A stretch of DNA of 35,241 bases from Kitasatospora phosalacinea (GCF_000717185.1 NZ_JNYE01000079.1:1-35241), one strand, 5' to 3'; counted from the stretch's first letter, positions 25,563 through 34,367 are shown. Notes: generated from the sequence alone by a model not told the origin. Translations and numbers: made by a program.

Positions 25563-26780
25563 TCAGCGGATCGGCGCCCCCGAGATCGCCCGGGCGATCA
25601 CCAGCCGCTGGATCTCGCTGGTGCCCTCGAACACGGTGTAGATGGCGCTGTCGCGGTGCATCCGCTCGACCGGGTACTCGCGGGTGAAGCCGTTGCCGCC
25701 GAGGATCTGCATGGCCTGCGCGGTGACGAACCGGGCGGTCTCCCCGGCGTACAGCTTGGACATCGAGCCCTCGGCGCTGGTGAACGGCTTGTTGTTGACG
25801 GCCATCCAGGAGGCCCGCCAGACCAGCAGCCGGGCGGCGTCGATCCGGGTCCTCATGTCGGCGAGCTGGAAGGCGACGCCCTGGTTCTCGATGATCGGCC
25901 TGCCGAACTGGACGCGGGTCCCCGCGTAGTCGAGGGCGACCTCGTACGCGGCCCGGGCGATGCCGATGGCCTGGGCGCCGACGGCGGGGCGGGAGGCTTC
26001 GAAGGTGGCCATGGCCGCGTTCTTCCCGCCGCCCTTGGTGCCCTCGCGGGCGCGGGCGAGGCGGGCGTCGAGCTTCTCCTTGCCGCCGAGCAGGCAGTGG
26101 CCGGGGACGCGGACGCCGTCGAGGACGACCTCGGCGGTGTGCGAGGCGCGAATGCCGTGCTTCTTGAACTTCTGGCCCTGGCTGAGGCCCTTGGTGCCGG
26201 GCGGGACGACGAACGAGGCCTGGCCGCGGGAGCCGAGTTCGGGGTCGACGGTGGCGACCACCACGTGGACGTGCGCGATGCCGCCGTTGGTGGCCCAGGT
26301 CTTGGTGCCGTTGAGCACCCACTCGTCCTTGGCCTGGTCGTAGACGGCGCGGGTGCGCAGCGCGGAGACGTCGGAGCCGGCGTCGGGCTCGGAGGAGCAG
26401 AATGCGGCGACCTTGACGTCCTCGGGGGTGCCGAACATCTGCGGGGCCCAGGTGCCGATCTGCTCGTCGGTGCCGTTGGCGAGGACGGCGACGGCGGCCA
26501 GGGTGGTGCCGGTGATGGCGAGGCCGATGCCCGCGTCGCCCCAGAACAGCTCCTCCATGGCGATCGGGATGCCGACGCCGGACGGGTCGAAGAACTGCTG
26601 GGCGTAGAAGTCGAGGGAGTAGATGCCCAGCTTGGCGGCCTCCTGGATGATCGGCCAGGGGGTCTCCTCGCGCTCGTCCCACTCCGCGGCGGCGGGGCGG
26701 ATCACGTCGGCGGCGAAGCCGTGCAGCCAGTCGCGGACGGCGGTCTGGTCCGGCCCGGGGTCGAGCGAGAAGGTGGTCAT
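25563..26780 (-). CDS. acyl-CoA dehydrogenase
   Basis: A 405-residue flavoenzyme that oxidises acyl-CoA to the 2,3-enoyl-CoA, passing electrons to ETF. AAFCSSEPDAGSDVSALRTRA and TWATNGG belong to the FAD/substrate domain, and QILGGNGFTREYPVERMHRD to the C-terminal helical domain. The catalytic base is Glu 385 in YTVFEGTSEIQR. Its length matches the family (about 380-400). The gene is divergent from a TetR regulator with GTTACC/GGTAAC operators between them, and convergent with an enoyl-CoA hydratase. The acyl chain is unknown. Confidence 0.94.
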   Translation of the reverse strand: MTTFSLDPGPDQTAVRDWLHGFAADVIRPAAAEWDEREETPWPIIQEAAKLGIYSLDFYAQQFFDPSGVGIPIAMEELFWGDAGIGLAITGTTLAAVAVLANGTDEQIGTWAPQMFGTPEDVKVAAFCSSEPDAGSDVSALRTRAVYDQAKDEWVLNGTKTWATNGGIAHVHVVVATVDPELGSRGQASFVVPPGTKGLSQGQKFKKHGIRASHTAEVVLDGVRVPGHCLLGGKEKLDARLARAREGTKGGGKNAAMATFEASRPAVGAQAIGIARAAYEVALDYAGTRVQFGRPIIENQGVAFQLADMRTRIDAARLLVWRASWMAVNNKPFTSAEGSMSKLYAGETARFVTAQAMQILGGNGFTREYPVERMHRDSAIYTVFEGTSEIQRLVIARAISGAPIR

Positions 26781-26832
26781 GTCGGCCTCCAGGAGACGGT
26801 CGTGCGGGCCGGAGGGTCCGCGCCACTGCGCT

Positions 26833-26877
26833 GTTACCTCCGGTAACATGGCGGCGAGTCTGCTACCGATAGGTAAC
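26833..26877. promoter_or_regulatory. two GTTACC/GGTAAC operators
   Basis: GTTACC-tcc-GGTAAC (26833-26847) is a perfect dyad. A second, imperfect site carries TACC-4-GGTA (26864-26875) with one more matching outer pair. Both lie between the divergent acyl-CoA dehydrogenase and TetR genes and probably bind this TetR. Confidence 0.7.
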
Positions 26878-26927
26878 CGGTGTCAACGCCCGACGAGCCG
26901 CCCACCCGCCCGCACCAGGAGCAGCGC

Positions 26928-27548
26928 ATGACCACCGACCCCCGCACCGAGCCCCGCCGCGAACAACTGCTCAACGCCGCCGACCGGGTCGTCCAGCGCG
27001 AGGGCCCGAGCGCCAGCATGAACGCGATCGCCGCCGAGGCCGGCATCACCAAGCCCATCCTGTACCGGCACTTCGGCGACCGGAACGGCCTGATCGGCGC
27101 CCTGACCGAGCGCCACACCGCCGGGCTGCTGGCCGCCGTCCGGGCCGCCCTCAACGAGCCGCTGGAGCGCCGCGACCGGGTCGAGCACGTGCTGGACGTC
27201 TACCTGGCGGCGATCGAGTCCCGCCCGCAGGTGTACCGGCTGCTCACCCACCCCGAGCCCGGCGACCCCACCGGCGCGGGCAACGCGCTGGCGCCCGCGC
27301 TGCGGCAGATCGCCGAGGAGATCACCCGCGCCATCCAGCAACAGATCGACCTCGGCCGGGACGGCCCGCTGCTCTCCGAGACCTGGGGCCGCTCGATCAC
27401 CGGCATGGTGCTGGCCGCCGGGGACTGGTGGCTGGAGACCCGCCCCTGCCCGCGCGCCCGGATGGTGCAGGCCCTCGCCGACCTGCTGTGGGGCCGCCTC
27501 TCCGCGGCCGCCGACCTGCCGCCGATGCTGGCCGCCCCGGAGGCCTGA
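26928..27548 (+). CDS. TetR-family regulator of the acyl-CoA dehydrogenase
   Basis: A 206-residue TetR protein. The helix-turn-helix is MNAIAAEAGITKPILYRHF at about residues 40-58, and the rest is a helical ligand domain. The ATG at 26928 has AGGAG seven bases upstream; a GTG at 26880 is possible but lacks a ribosome site. By position it should control the divergent acyl-CoA dehydrogenase, with an acyl-CoA as the probable signal (inference). Confidence 0.92.
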   Translation: MTTDPRTEPRREQLLNAADRVVQREGPSASMNAIAAEAGITKPILYRHFGDRNGLIGALTERHTAGLLAAVRAALNEPLERRDRVEHVLDVYLAAIESRPQVYRLLTHPEPGDPTGAGNALAPALRQIAEEITRAIQQQIDLGRDGPLLSETWGRSITGMVLAAGDWWLETRPCPRARMVQALADLLWGRLSAAADLPPMLAAPEA

Positions 27549-27573
27549 ACCCGCCCCCGGGGCCTGAACCCGC

Positions 27574-27613
27574 CCGGCTTCCCGCACCCCGGCGCAGGGG
27601 CACGGGAAGCCGG
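27574..27613. terminator. bidirectional hairpin between TetR and peptidase genes
   Basis: CCGGCTTCCCG (27574-27584) pairs exactly with CGGGAAGCCGG (27603-27613). The stem stands between the convergent stop codons and could end both transcripts. Confidence 0.65.
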
Positions 27614-27619
27614 CCCCGC

Positions 27620-29647
27620 CTACTCCAGGCCGCGCCGCACGAGCAGCGGCCCGATCTCCGGCCCCCGCCCCAGCACGTCCCGCACGCACTCCAGCGCGTC
27701 CCGGCTCCCGCCCCGCGACAGCAGCCGCTCCCGGAACAGCTGCCCGCTCTCCCGCACGCCGAGCCCGTTGGAGCCGAACCACTGCGCCGTCTCCGCGTCC
27801 AGCACCTCGGACCAGATGTACGCGTAGTACCCGGCGCTGTACCCGTTCGAGAAGACGTGGTTGAAGTACCCGGTGCGGTACCGCGGCGGCACCGCCGCCA
27901 CCGCGACGCCCGCCTCGGCGAGCGCCCGCGCCTCGAAGGCCTCCGCGTCCTCGACGACCGGGTCGCCGGGCCGCCGGGTGTGCCAGGCCCAGTCGAGCAG
28001 GGCCGCGGCCAGGTACTCGACGGTCCGGAAGCCCTGCCCGTAGTTCTCGGCGGCGAGCATCCGCCCGACCACGGCGGCGTCCAGCGGCTCCCCGGTGACG
28101 TGGTGGCGGGCGTAGTTGGCGAGCACCTCGGGCCGGGTCATCCACGTCTCGTTGACCTGGGACGGGAACTCGACGAAGTCGCGCGGCACCTCCGTCCCGG
28201 CGAACGAGGGGTACTGCACGTCCGAGAACAGCCCGTGCAGCGCGTGCCCGAACTCGTGGAACAGGGTGCGCACCTCGTCCCAGCCGAGCAGCGCCGCCTC
28301 GCCGGGCGCCGGGTGCGCGATGTTGAGGTTGTTGACGACCACCGGGCGGGTGCCCAGCAGCCGGGACTGGGAGACGAGTTCGTTCATCCAGGCGCCGCCG
28401 CGCTTGGACTCGCGGGCGTGGAAGTCGCCGATGAACAGGCCCAGTTCGGAGCCGTCCGCGTCGAACACCTCGAAGACCCGGGCGTCGGGGTGGTGCGCCG
28501 TCAGGTCGGGGCGTTCGGCGAAGGTCAGCCCGTAGGCGAGGTTGGCGGCGAAGAAGACGCCGTCGCGCAGCACCCGCTCCAGTTCGAAGTAGGGCCGCAG
28601 CGCCGCGGTGTCCACGTCGTAGCGCTCGGCGCGGACCTTCTCCGCGTAGAACGCCCAGTCGTGGGCGGCGAGTTCGTCGATCCCGTCGGCGGCCGCGGCG
28701 GCCGCCAGGTCGGCGGCCTCGCGCTCGGCGTTGGCGACGGCGGGGGCGACCAGGCGGCCGAGCATCGCGCTCACCGCCTCGACGGTGCCCGCGGTCTCGT
28801 CGGCGACCACGTACGAGGCGTGGGTGGGGTGGCCGAGCAGGGCGGCGCGTTCGGCGCGCAGCGCGGCCATCTTCGCGGCGAGCGGGCCGTTGGTGTCGAG
28901 GCCGCGGCGCAGCGAGGAGGCGAGCAGGCGCGCGCGCAGGTCGCGGTCGGTGAGGGAGGCGAGTTCGCTCTGCTGGGAGAAGTTCTTCAGGCTGAGCACC
29001 CAGCGGCCGCCCCGGCCGAGCGCGCGGGCGTTCTCCGCGGCGGCGGCGACCGCGCTGGCGGACAGGCCGTCGAGGGCCCCGGCGCTCTCCACCTCGACCG
29101 CCCCGGCCAGCGAGGCCTCGTGGGTGTTCCGGCGGAACGCGGCGGCGTCGGCGGCGAGTTCCGCGTTGATCTCGCGCAGCCGCTGCTGCCCGGCGGCGTC
29201 GAGGCGGGCACCGGCCCGGACGAAGGCGGTGTGCCGGCGTTCCAGCAGGCGCAGCGACTCGGCGTCCAGGCCGAGCCGGTGGCGGTCCCGGTGCAGGGCG
29301 TCGAGGCGGGCGAACAGCGCGGCGTCGAGGTGGATCGCGTCGGCGTGCGCGGCCAGCAGGGGGCTGATCTCGGCGTCGAGCGCCCGGACGCCGGGGGTGG
29401 TGGCGGAGGAGTCCTGGTTGAAGAAGACCGCCGAGACCCGGCGCAGCACCGCTCCCGAACGCTCCAGCGCCACCACGGTGTTGTCGAAGGTCGGCGGCTC
29501 GGGGTTCGCCGCGATCGCGGCGGTCTCGGCGAGCTGGTCGGCCATGCCCCGCTCGAAGGCGGGGCGGTAGTGCTCTTCCCGGATCTCGGCGAAGGGCGGG
29601 AGCTCGTACACCAGGGTGCTGGGCGAGAAGAAGGGATTGTCGCTCAT
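27620..29647 (-). CDS. M3-family metallopeptidase (Dcp / oligopeptidase A type)
   Basis: A 675-residue zinc peptidase close in length to E. coli Dcp. The zinc motif HEFGH is at 464-468, followed by ALHGLFSDVQYPSFAGT and the downstream acid region. The C-terminal segment FNHVFSNGYSAGYYAYIWSE is the conserved substrate-binding block of M3 peptidases. The N-terminal half is helical and closes the active-site channel. It has no signal peptide, so it acts in the cytoplasm on short peptides. The ATG at 29647 starts with MSDNPFF, normal for actinobacterial members. Confidence 0.94.
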   Translation of the reverse strand: MSDNPFFSPSTLVYELPPFAEIREEHYRPAFERGMADQLAETAAIAANPEPPTFDNTVVALERSGAVLRRVSAVFFNQDSSATTPGVRALDAEISPLLAAHADAIHLDAALFARLDALHRDRHRLGLDAESLRLLERRHTAFVRAGARLDAAGQQRLREINAELAADAAAFRRNTHEASLAGAVEVESAGALDGLSASAVAAAAENARALGRGGRWVLSLKNFSQQSELASLTDRDLRARLLASSLRRGLDTNGPLAAKMAALRAERAALLGHPTHASYVVADETAGTVEAVSAMLGRLVAPAVANAEREAADLAAAAAADGIDELAAHDWAFYAEKVRAERYDVDTAALRPYFELERVLRDGVFFAANLAYGLTFAERPDLTAHHPDARVFEVFDADGSELGLFIGDFHARESKRGGAWMNELVSQSRLLGTRPVVVNNLNIAHPAPGEAALLGWDEVRTLFHEFGHALHGLFSDVQYPSFAGTEVPRDFVEFPSQVNETWMTRPEVLANYARHHVTGEPLDAAVVGRMLAAENYGQGFRTVEYLAAALLDWAWHTRRPGDPVVEDAEAFEARALAEAGVAVAAVPPRYRTGYFNHVFSNGYSAGYYAYIWSEVLDAETAQWFGSNGLGVRESGQLFRERLLSRGGSRDALECVRDVLGRGPEIGPLLVRRGLE

Positions 29648-29784
29648 GTCCGCGACCCTACGGGCCGCCGGGCCCTGGCGGAACACCGTCACGGCAAGCC
29701 GCCGCGGCGCCCTTCCGCTCGCGTCGCGGCGCCGCTTGTCACAGCCACCGGCTACCGTCGACAGGTCCTGCCCGCCGACCGGAC

Positions 29785-29876
29785 ACGTACCCGGAACAGC
29801 CCCGGGCGCCCACCCGGAACAGCCGCGGGCACGTCCCCGGAACAGCCCCGGGCACGTCCCCAGAACAGCCCCGAGA
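29785..29876 (+). repeat. four 23-bp tandem units in the polymerase leader
   Basis: Four contiguous 23-bp units start at 29785, 29808, 29831 and 29854. They share the core CCGGAACAGCCCCGGGC with a few changes. The last unit runs into the GAGAGGAG ribosome site of the DNA polymerase gene. The array fills most of the gap before that gene. Confidence 0.9.
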
Positions 29877-29889
29877 GGAGCCGCCGCCC

Positions 29890-31578
29890 GTGCGCTACGC
29901 CCTGGTGCCCGACCCGCACGGCCCCGGCGGCCGTCTGCAGCCGCTCGACGAGGAGGGTGCGCCGCTGGGCCCGCCCGAGCCCGCGCCGCGGCTGGCCGAG
30001 GCGGTGGCCGCGGTGGAGGCCGCGCACGCCCCGCGCTGGGTGTGGCCGACGGCGGACACCGCGTACGGCCCGCTGCTGGCCGCGCTGCCGGTGCGGTTGG
30101 CGCGCTGCCACGACCTGCGGTTGACGGAGGCGCTGCTGCTGGGCCGGGAGGGCCGGTTCGGGGCGCCGCGTTCGCTGGGCGCGGCCTGGTCGCGGCTGCG
30201 CGGGCTGCCGGTGCCGACCGACCTGCCGGAGGGCGCGCTGCCCGACGAGGACGGCCTGTTCGCCCCGGACCGGCTGCAGCTGCCGCCGGGCACCGACCAG
30301 TTGGAGGCCGTGGTCGCGGTGCACGCGGAGCAGTTGCGGCGGCTCGCGGCGGTTGCGGACGCGGCGGCCCGCGCCCGGTTCCGGCTGCTGGTGGCGGCCG
30401 AGTCGGCGGGCGCGCTGCTGGCCTGCGAGATGGCGCACGACGGGCTGCCCTGGCGCACGGACGTGCACGACGCCCTGCTGACCGAGCTGCTGGGCCCGCG
30501 CCCGGCGATCCCGGGCACGCAGCCGACGAAGCTCGCCGAGCTGGCGCTGGAGGTGCAGCGGGCGCTCGGCGCTCGCCCGTTCAACCTGGACTCGCACACC
30601 CAGGTGATCAAGGCGTTCGCGGACCGCGGCGTCCAGCTGTCCTCGACCCGCTCCTGGGAGCTGAAGTCGGTGGACCACCCGGCGGCGGCCCTGATGGTCC
30701 GCTACAAGGAGCTGTCCCGGCTGCACGCCGCGCACGGCTGGGCCTGGCAGGCGGCCTGGGCGCGCGGCGGCCGGTTCCGCCCGGAGTACGTGGTCGGCGG
30801 GGTGGTGACCGGCCGGTGGGCCTCGCGCGGCGGCGGCGCGCTGCAGATCCCGCGGACGATGCGCCGCGCGGTGGTGGCCGACCCGGGCTGGCTGCTGGTG
30901 GTGGCGGACGCGGCGCAGCTGGAGCCCCGGGTGCTGGCCGCCCTGTCCGGCGACGCCGGGCTGGCCCGGACGGCCGCCGGGGGCGACCTGTACGCGGCGC
31001 TCGCCGCGAGCGCCTTCCAGGGCGACCGGGAGAAGGCGAAGCTGGGCCTGCTGGGCGCGATGTACGGCCAGACCGGCGGCGGCATCGGCCCGCTGCTGAG
31101 CACGCTGCGCCGCCGCTACCCGGCCGCGATGGGGTACGTGGAGGCGGCGGCCCGCACCGGGGAGGACGGCGGGGTGGTCTCCTCCCGGCTGGGCCGGGTC
31201 TGCCCGCCGCCCTCCGCCGACTGGCTGGACCTGACGGAGGCGCCCGAGTCGGGCGAGGCGGGCGGCCGTTCGGCGCGCGCCCGCGGCCGCTTCACCCGCA
31301 ACTTCGTGATCCAGGGCAGCGGCGCGGACTGGGCGCTGGCCCTGCTCGCGGCCCTGCGCCGCCGGCTGGCCGCGCTGAGCTCCGGCGGGGACCGCCCGCA
31401 CCTGGTCTTCTTCCAGCACGACGAGGTGGTCGTGCACACCCCCGCCGACCTGGCCGACGCGGTGGCCGCCGCGGTCGCCGAGGCCGGTGCGGAGGCCGCC
31501 GCCCTGGTCTTCGGCGACACCCCGGTCCGCTTCCCGCTCACCACCGCCGTGGTCGACTGCTACGGCGACGCCAAGTGA
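29890..31578 (+). CDS. compact family A DNA polymerase with exonuclease-like N-terminal domain
   Basis: A 562-residue protein related to the Klenow part of DNA polymerase I. Motif A is DAAQLEPR (Asp 340, Gln 343, Glu 345, Arg 347); motif B has R380-x3-K384 and Tyr 392 (LLGAMYG); motif C is QHDE (Asp 511, Glu 512). Leu 388 occupies the position of E. coli Phe 762 in the O helix. The N-terminal domain (about 1-200) resembles the 3'-5' exonuclease fold (HDLRLTEALLLG) but a DxE metal pair is not seen, so proofreading is doubtful. Actinobacterial members are usually annotated as bifunctional exonuclease/polymerase. The GTG at 29890 follows GAGAGGAG by about ten bases. It is a separate, accessory polymerase, probably for repair (inference). 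Confidence 0.88.
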   Translation: MRYALVPDPHGPGGRLQPLDEEGAPLGPPEPAPRLAEAVAAVEAAHAPRWVWPTADTAYGPLLAALPVRLARCHDLRLTEALLLGREGRFGAPRSLGAAWSRLRGLPVPTDLPEGALPDEDGLFAPDRLQLPPGTDQLEAVVAVHAEQLRRLAAVADAAARARFRLLVAAESAGALLACEMAHDGLPWRTDVHDALLTELLGPRPAIPGTQPTKLAELALEVQRALGARPFNLDSHTQVIKAFADRGVQLSSTRSWELKSVDHPAAALMVRYKELSRLHAAHGWAWQAAWARGGRFRPEYVVGGVVTGRWASRGGGALQIPRTMRRAVVADPGWLLVVADAAQLEPRVLAALSGDAGLARTAAGGDLYAALAASAFQGDREKAKLGLLGAMYGQTGGGIGPLLSTLRRRYPAAMGYVEAAARTGEDGGVVSSRLGRVCPPPSADWLDLTEAPESGEAGGRSARARGRFTRNFVIQGSGADWALALLAALRRRLAALSSGGDRPHLVFFQHDEVVVHTPADLADAVAAAVAEAGAEAAALVFGDTPVRFPLTTAVVDCYGDAK

Positions 31579-31593
31579 GCGCCCCGGTCCCCG

Positions 31594-32832
31594 TCAGCCC
31601 GCCGCGCCGGGCCCGGGCCGGGTGACGAGCAGCAGCAGGGCGTCGTCGCCCAGTTCGCCGCCGGTGTGCGCCAGCAGGTCGGCGTAGAGGCCCGCGACGG
31701 CGGCGTCGAGGTGGGTGAGCGAGCGCCAGCCGTCGCGCACCAGCGGCCCGGCGCGTTCGGCGAGGGGGTAGAACTCGCCGTCGCGGGAGCCCCTGGCCTC
31801 GACGACGCCGTCGGTGCACAGCACCAGGACGTCCTGCGGGCCGAAGGGCACGGCGACGGGGCGGGGGCGGCCGGCGACGAGGTGTCCGAGGCCGAGCGGC
31901 ACCCAGGGGTCGGGGAAGTCGACCACCTCGCCGGTCCCGTCGGCGTGCACCCGCAGCGGCGGGACGTGCCCGAGGTGCAGCAGGTCGACGCTGCCGGGTT
32001 CGCGGAAGGCGGCGAACATCGCGGTGGTGAACTCCCCTTCGGGGACGTTCCGGTGCACGCTGGCCTCGATCCGCCCGGCCACGGCGGGCAGCGACTCCTC
32101 GTCGTAGGCGGCCTCGCGGAACGCGCCGAGCACCACGGCGGCGGTCTGCACCGCCCCGAGCCCCTTGCCGCGGACGTCGCCGACCAGCAGCCGGGTGCCG
32201 TACGGGGTGTCGAGGACGGAGTACAGGTCGCCGCCGATCCGGCCGGCGTCCGCGGCGGAGACGTACCGGACGGCCAGCCGCAGCGGTCCGACCACGGGTT
32301 CGGGCTGGCGCAGCAGGGCGCGCTGGGCGGCCTCCGCGACCGAGCTGACGGCCGCGAAGGCCGCGGCCCGCCGCATCCGCAGTTCGGCGATGCCCGCGCT
32401 GAGCGCGGTGACCGCGACGTAGCTGACCATGGCGCCGTACAGGAAGCGGCTGTCGGCGAGGTTGCCGACCCGGTCGTGGCGGCTGAGGCCGAGCAGCGCG
32501 ATCAGGCCGAGGAAGCAGACCGCGAGCAGTTCGCGCGGCCGCAGGGTGAGCGCGGCGACGGAGGGGACGACGACCATCAGCGGGGCGAGGTAGCGGTCCT
32601 GGCCGGAGAAGTAGTCGGCGAGGGAGACGACCACGATGGCGACCAGCGCGGGCGCGGCGCGGCGCAGCAGCGAGAGGTCCTGGAGGTCGGCCGCCAGCAG
32701 GGCGTTGCGCTGTCGGCTGGGCGGCACCCCGCCGGCCTCGCCGGCCGGTCCGCCACCGCCGCGTCGAAGGTGCACCTTCCGAACATATCGGACCCCGGGG
32801 CGCTCTGCTCCACCCGGGCGAAATTCCGGCAT
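31594..32832 (-). CDS. membrane-anchored PP2C/SpoIIE-type phosphatase
   Basis: A 412-residue protein with four predicted membrane helices (about 56-73, 81-97, 101-116, 129-150) and a cytoplasmic SpoIIE-type phosphatase domain from about 180. Metal-binding motifs GGDLY (Asp 202), VGDVRGKG (Asp 219) and CTDGVVEAR are present. Such phosphatases usually dephosphorylate anti-sigma-factor antagonists and so release a sigma factor. No antagonist gene is beside it. The ATG at 32832 gives a 35-residue Gly/Arg-rich leader; an internal GTG at codon 36 is possible. Its stop is 15 bp from the convergent polymerase stop, and it is divergent from a PrsW-type gene. Confidence 0.9.
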   Translation of the reverse strand: MPEFRPGGAERPGVRYVRKVHLRRGGGGPAGEAGGVPPSRQRNALLAADLQDLSLLRRAAPALVAIVVVSLADYFSGQDRYLAPLMVVVPSVAALTLRPRELLAVCFLGLIALLGLSRHDRVGNLADSRFLYGAMVSYVAVTALSAGIAELRMRRAAAFAAVSSVAEAAQRALLRQPEPVVGPLRLAVRYVSAADAGRIGGDLYSVLDTPYGTRLLVGDVRGKGLGAVQTAAVVLGAFREAAYDEESLPAVAGRIEASVHRNVPEGEFTTAMFAAFREPGSVDLLHLGHVPPLRVHADGTGEVVDFPDPWVPLGLGHLVAGRPRPVAVPFGPQDVLVLCTDGVVEARGSRDGEFYPLAERAGPLVRDGWRSLTHLDAAVAGLYADLLAHTGGELGDDALLLLVTRPGPGAAG

Positions 32833-32902
32833 TCCGGGCCAATCGCCCTAAATTGTCATACCGTACGTTCACCACTGGTCCGCGGCGACGGAAGGCTCCC
32901 GG

Positions 32903-33853
32903 ATGTCCGGTTACGGCACGACACCCCCGAGTTACGGCAACCCGAGCGGCCGCCCGAACGTGCCCCCGCCCCGCCGGGGCACCGCCGCACCCACCCGCCA
33001 CTGGCTGAAGCTGCTGCTGACCGGCCTGGCCCTGTGGGCGGCCACCGTCGCGGTCACCTTCGCGACCTCCAACAGCAACCTGGTGCCGACGATCGTGCTG
33101 CTCGGCAGCTTCCTCGTCCCGGCCACCTTCACCGTCTGGGCGTACGAGCGGTTCGCCTCGGACCTCGGGCCGGGCCGGATCCTCGCCTGCTTCGGCGTCG
33201 GCGGGATCATCGGCGTGCTGGGCGCCTCGGTGCTGGAGACGTACCTGCTCTCGCCCTCGGTGTGGATGTACCTCGGGGTCGGCCTGATCGAGGAGGCGGT
33301 GAAGCTCCTCGCGCTGGTGCTGGTGGCCCGCAGCGTCCCGGTCCGCGGACTCAAGCACGGCCTGGTGCTGGGCGCCACGGTCGGCGCGGGCTTCGCCGCG
33401 TTCGAGAGCGCGGGCTACGCGTTCAACGCGGTGCTGACCGTCCACGGCCTGTCGCTGAAGAACCTGGTGGAGACCGAGGTGCTGCGCGGCCTGCTCGCCC
33501 CGGTCGGCCACATCCTGTGGACCGGCATCCTCGGCGGCGTGCTGTTCCGCGAGCGCCGCGGCACGCAGTTCCGCTTCACCGCCCCGGTGCTGCTCACCTA
33601 CCTGGGCGTGTCGCTGCTGCACGCGCTGTGGGACAGCATGAACGGCATCGCGGTCTGGCTGGTGGTCCGCACCACCAGCACCGGCCTGCAGGAGCAGCTG
33701 TTCGCCAACGGCTACCTGCCGCACCCCACCCAGCAGCAGGTGCACCTGTACACCCTGTACGACGTCCTCGGCCTGGTGGTGGTCTCGCTGCTCGGCCTGC
33801 TCTGGCTGCGCCTGCTGGTCCGCCGCGAGGAGCGGGCGCCCGCCGCGACCTGA
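32903..33853 (+). CDS. PrsW-family intramembrane metalloprotease
   Basis: A 316-residue multi-pass membrane protein. The catalytic motifs are E130-E131-x2-K134 (LIEEAVK), F164-x3-E168 (FAAFE), His 203 in PVGHILWTG and His 240/Asp 244 in LLHALWD. The N-terminus is short and Pro/Gly-rich. PrsW of Bacillus cleaves anti-sigma factor RsiW; the substrate here is unknown. GACGGAAGG precedes the ATG. It is divergent from a SpoIIE-type phosphatase, another typical anti-sigma pathway protein, so both could serve one envelope-stress circuit (inference). Confidence 0.92.
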   Translation: MSGYGTTPPSYGNPSGRPNVPPPRRGTAAPTRHWLKLLLTGLALWAATVAVTFATSNSNLVPTIVLLGSFLVPATFTVWAYERFASDLGPGRILACFGVGGIIGVLGASVLETYLLSPSVWMYLGVGLIEEAVKLLALVLVARSVPVRGLKHGLVLGATVGAGFAAFESAGYAFNAVLTVHGLSLKNLVETEVLRGLLAPVGHILWTGILGGVLFRERRGTQFRFTAPVLLTYLGVSLLHALWDSMNGIAVWLVVRTTSTGLQEQLFANGYLPHPTQQQVHLYTLYDVLGLVVVSLLGLLWLRLLVRREERAPAAT

Positions 33854-33870
33854 GCCGTTCGGACGAACGG

Positions 33871-33903
33871 ACGGCGGGCGGCCCGGTGCGGGCCGCCCGC
33901 CGT
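33871..33903 (+). terminator. hairpin after the PrsW-type gene
   Basis: Perfect 14-base arms (33871-33884 and 33890-33903) flank a five-base loop. The stem starts 17 bases after the stop and precedes the copper genes. Confidence 0.8.
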
Positions 33904-33985
33904 TGCCGTTCCCGGTCCGGCGCGGACTACCCTCGGGGGCGGGTCGCGGGCCGTGCGCGCCGGAACCCGCCACCCTCTGGACGGA

Positions 33986-34002
33986 ATACCCCCAGGGGGT
34001 AT
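33986..34002. promoter_or_regulatory. CsoR-type copper operator
   Basis: ATACCCCCAGGGGGTAT is a perfect palindrome around a central A. G/C-rich ATACCC...GGGTAT dyads are typical operators of CsoR, the Cu(I)-sensing repressor. It lies 60 bp before the copper chaperone gene and should repress the chaperone and ATPase genes when copper is low. No csoR gene is seen in the window. Confidence 0.8.
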
Positions 34003-34061
34003 TGTGTTCATCAGACAGGAACACGGCACGACAAGCAGCGCCCGCGCGTTCGGAGGTCCCC

Positions 34062-34286
34062 ATGTCCAGCACCGTCACCGTCACCTACACCGTCAGCGGC
34101 ATGAGCTGCGGCCACTGCGAGAAGGCGATCAACGGCGAGGTCTCCGCCCTGCCCGGCGTCACCGCGGTCGCCGCCGACGCCGCGGCCGGCACCGTCACCG
34201 TCACCGCCGACCCCGCCCCCAGCGACGAGCAGGTCGCCGCCGCGGTCGACGAGGCGGGCTACGAACTGGTCGGCCGGGCCTCCTGA
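34062..34286 (+). CDS. copZ: copper chaperone, HMA domain (CopZ-like)
   Basis: A 74-residue single heavy-metal-associated domain. GMSCGHC places the Cu(I) ligands at Cys 16 and Cys 19. Length and the beta-alpha-beta pattern match CopZ. It carries Cu(I) in the cytoplasm to the exporter encoded next. CGGAGG lies before the ATG. A CsoR-type operator upstream indicates copper induction. Confidence 0.95.
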   Translation: MSSTVTVTYTVSGMSCGHCEKAINGEVSALPGVTAVAADAAAGTVTVTADPAPSDEQVAAAVDEAGYELVGRAS

Positions 34287-34293
34287 CCCGCCC

Positions 34294-34319
34294 GCGGGGG
34301 CGGCCCGCGCCGCCCCCGC
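34294..34319 (+). terminator. hairpin between chaperone and CopA genes
   Basis: GCGGGGGCGG (34294-34303) pairs exactly with 34310-34319 around a six-base loop, eight bases after the chaperone stop. It may attenuate rather than end transcription, since copA has no separate promoter that I can see. Confidence 0.5.
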
Positions 34320-34332
34320 CCCCTCACTCCCG

Positions 34333-34367
34333 TACCGAGACTCCTGCACCGAGACTCCTGCACCGAG
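34333..34367 (+). repeat. 14-bp direct repeat before copA
   Basis: Two 14-bp units of CACCGAGACTCCTG (34333-34346, first base T, and 34347-34360), plus half a unit, lie just upstream of copA. Confidence 0.75.

Noticed and set aside
29785..29876. CRISPR array
   Set aside because: Units are contiguous 23-bp repeats with no spacers and no cas genes.
31538..34084. Minus-strand frame of about 850 codons over the PrsW and phosphatase genes
   Set aside because: Spans two well-defined genes and shows only low-complexity sequence.
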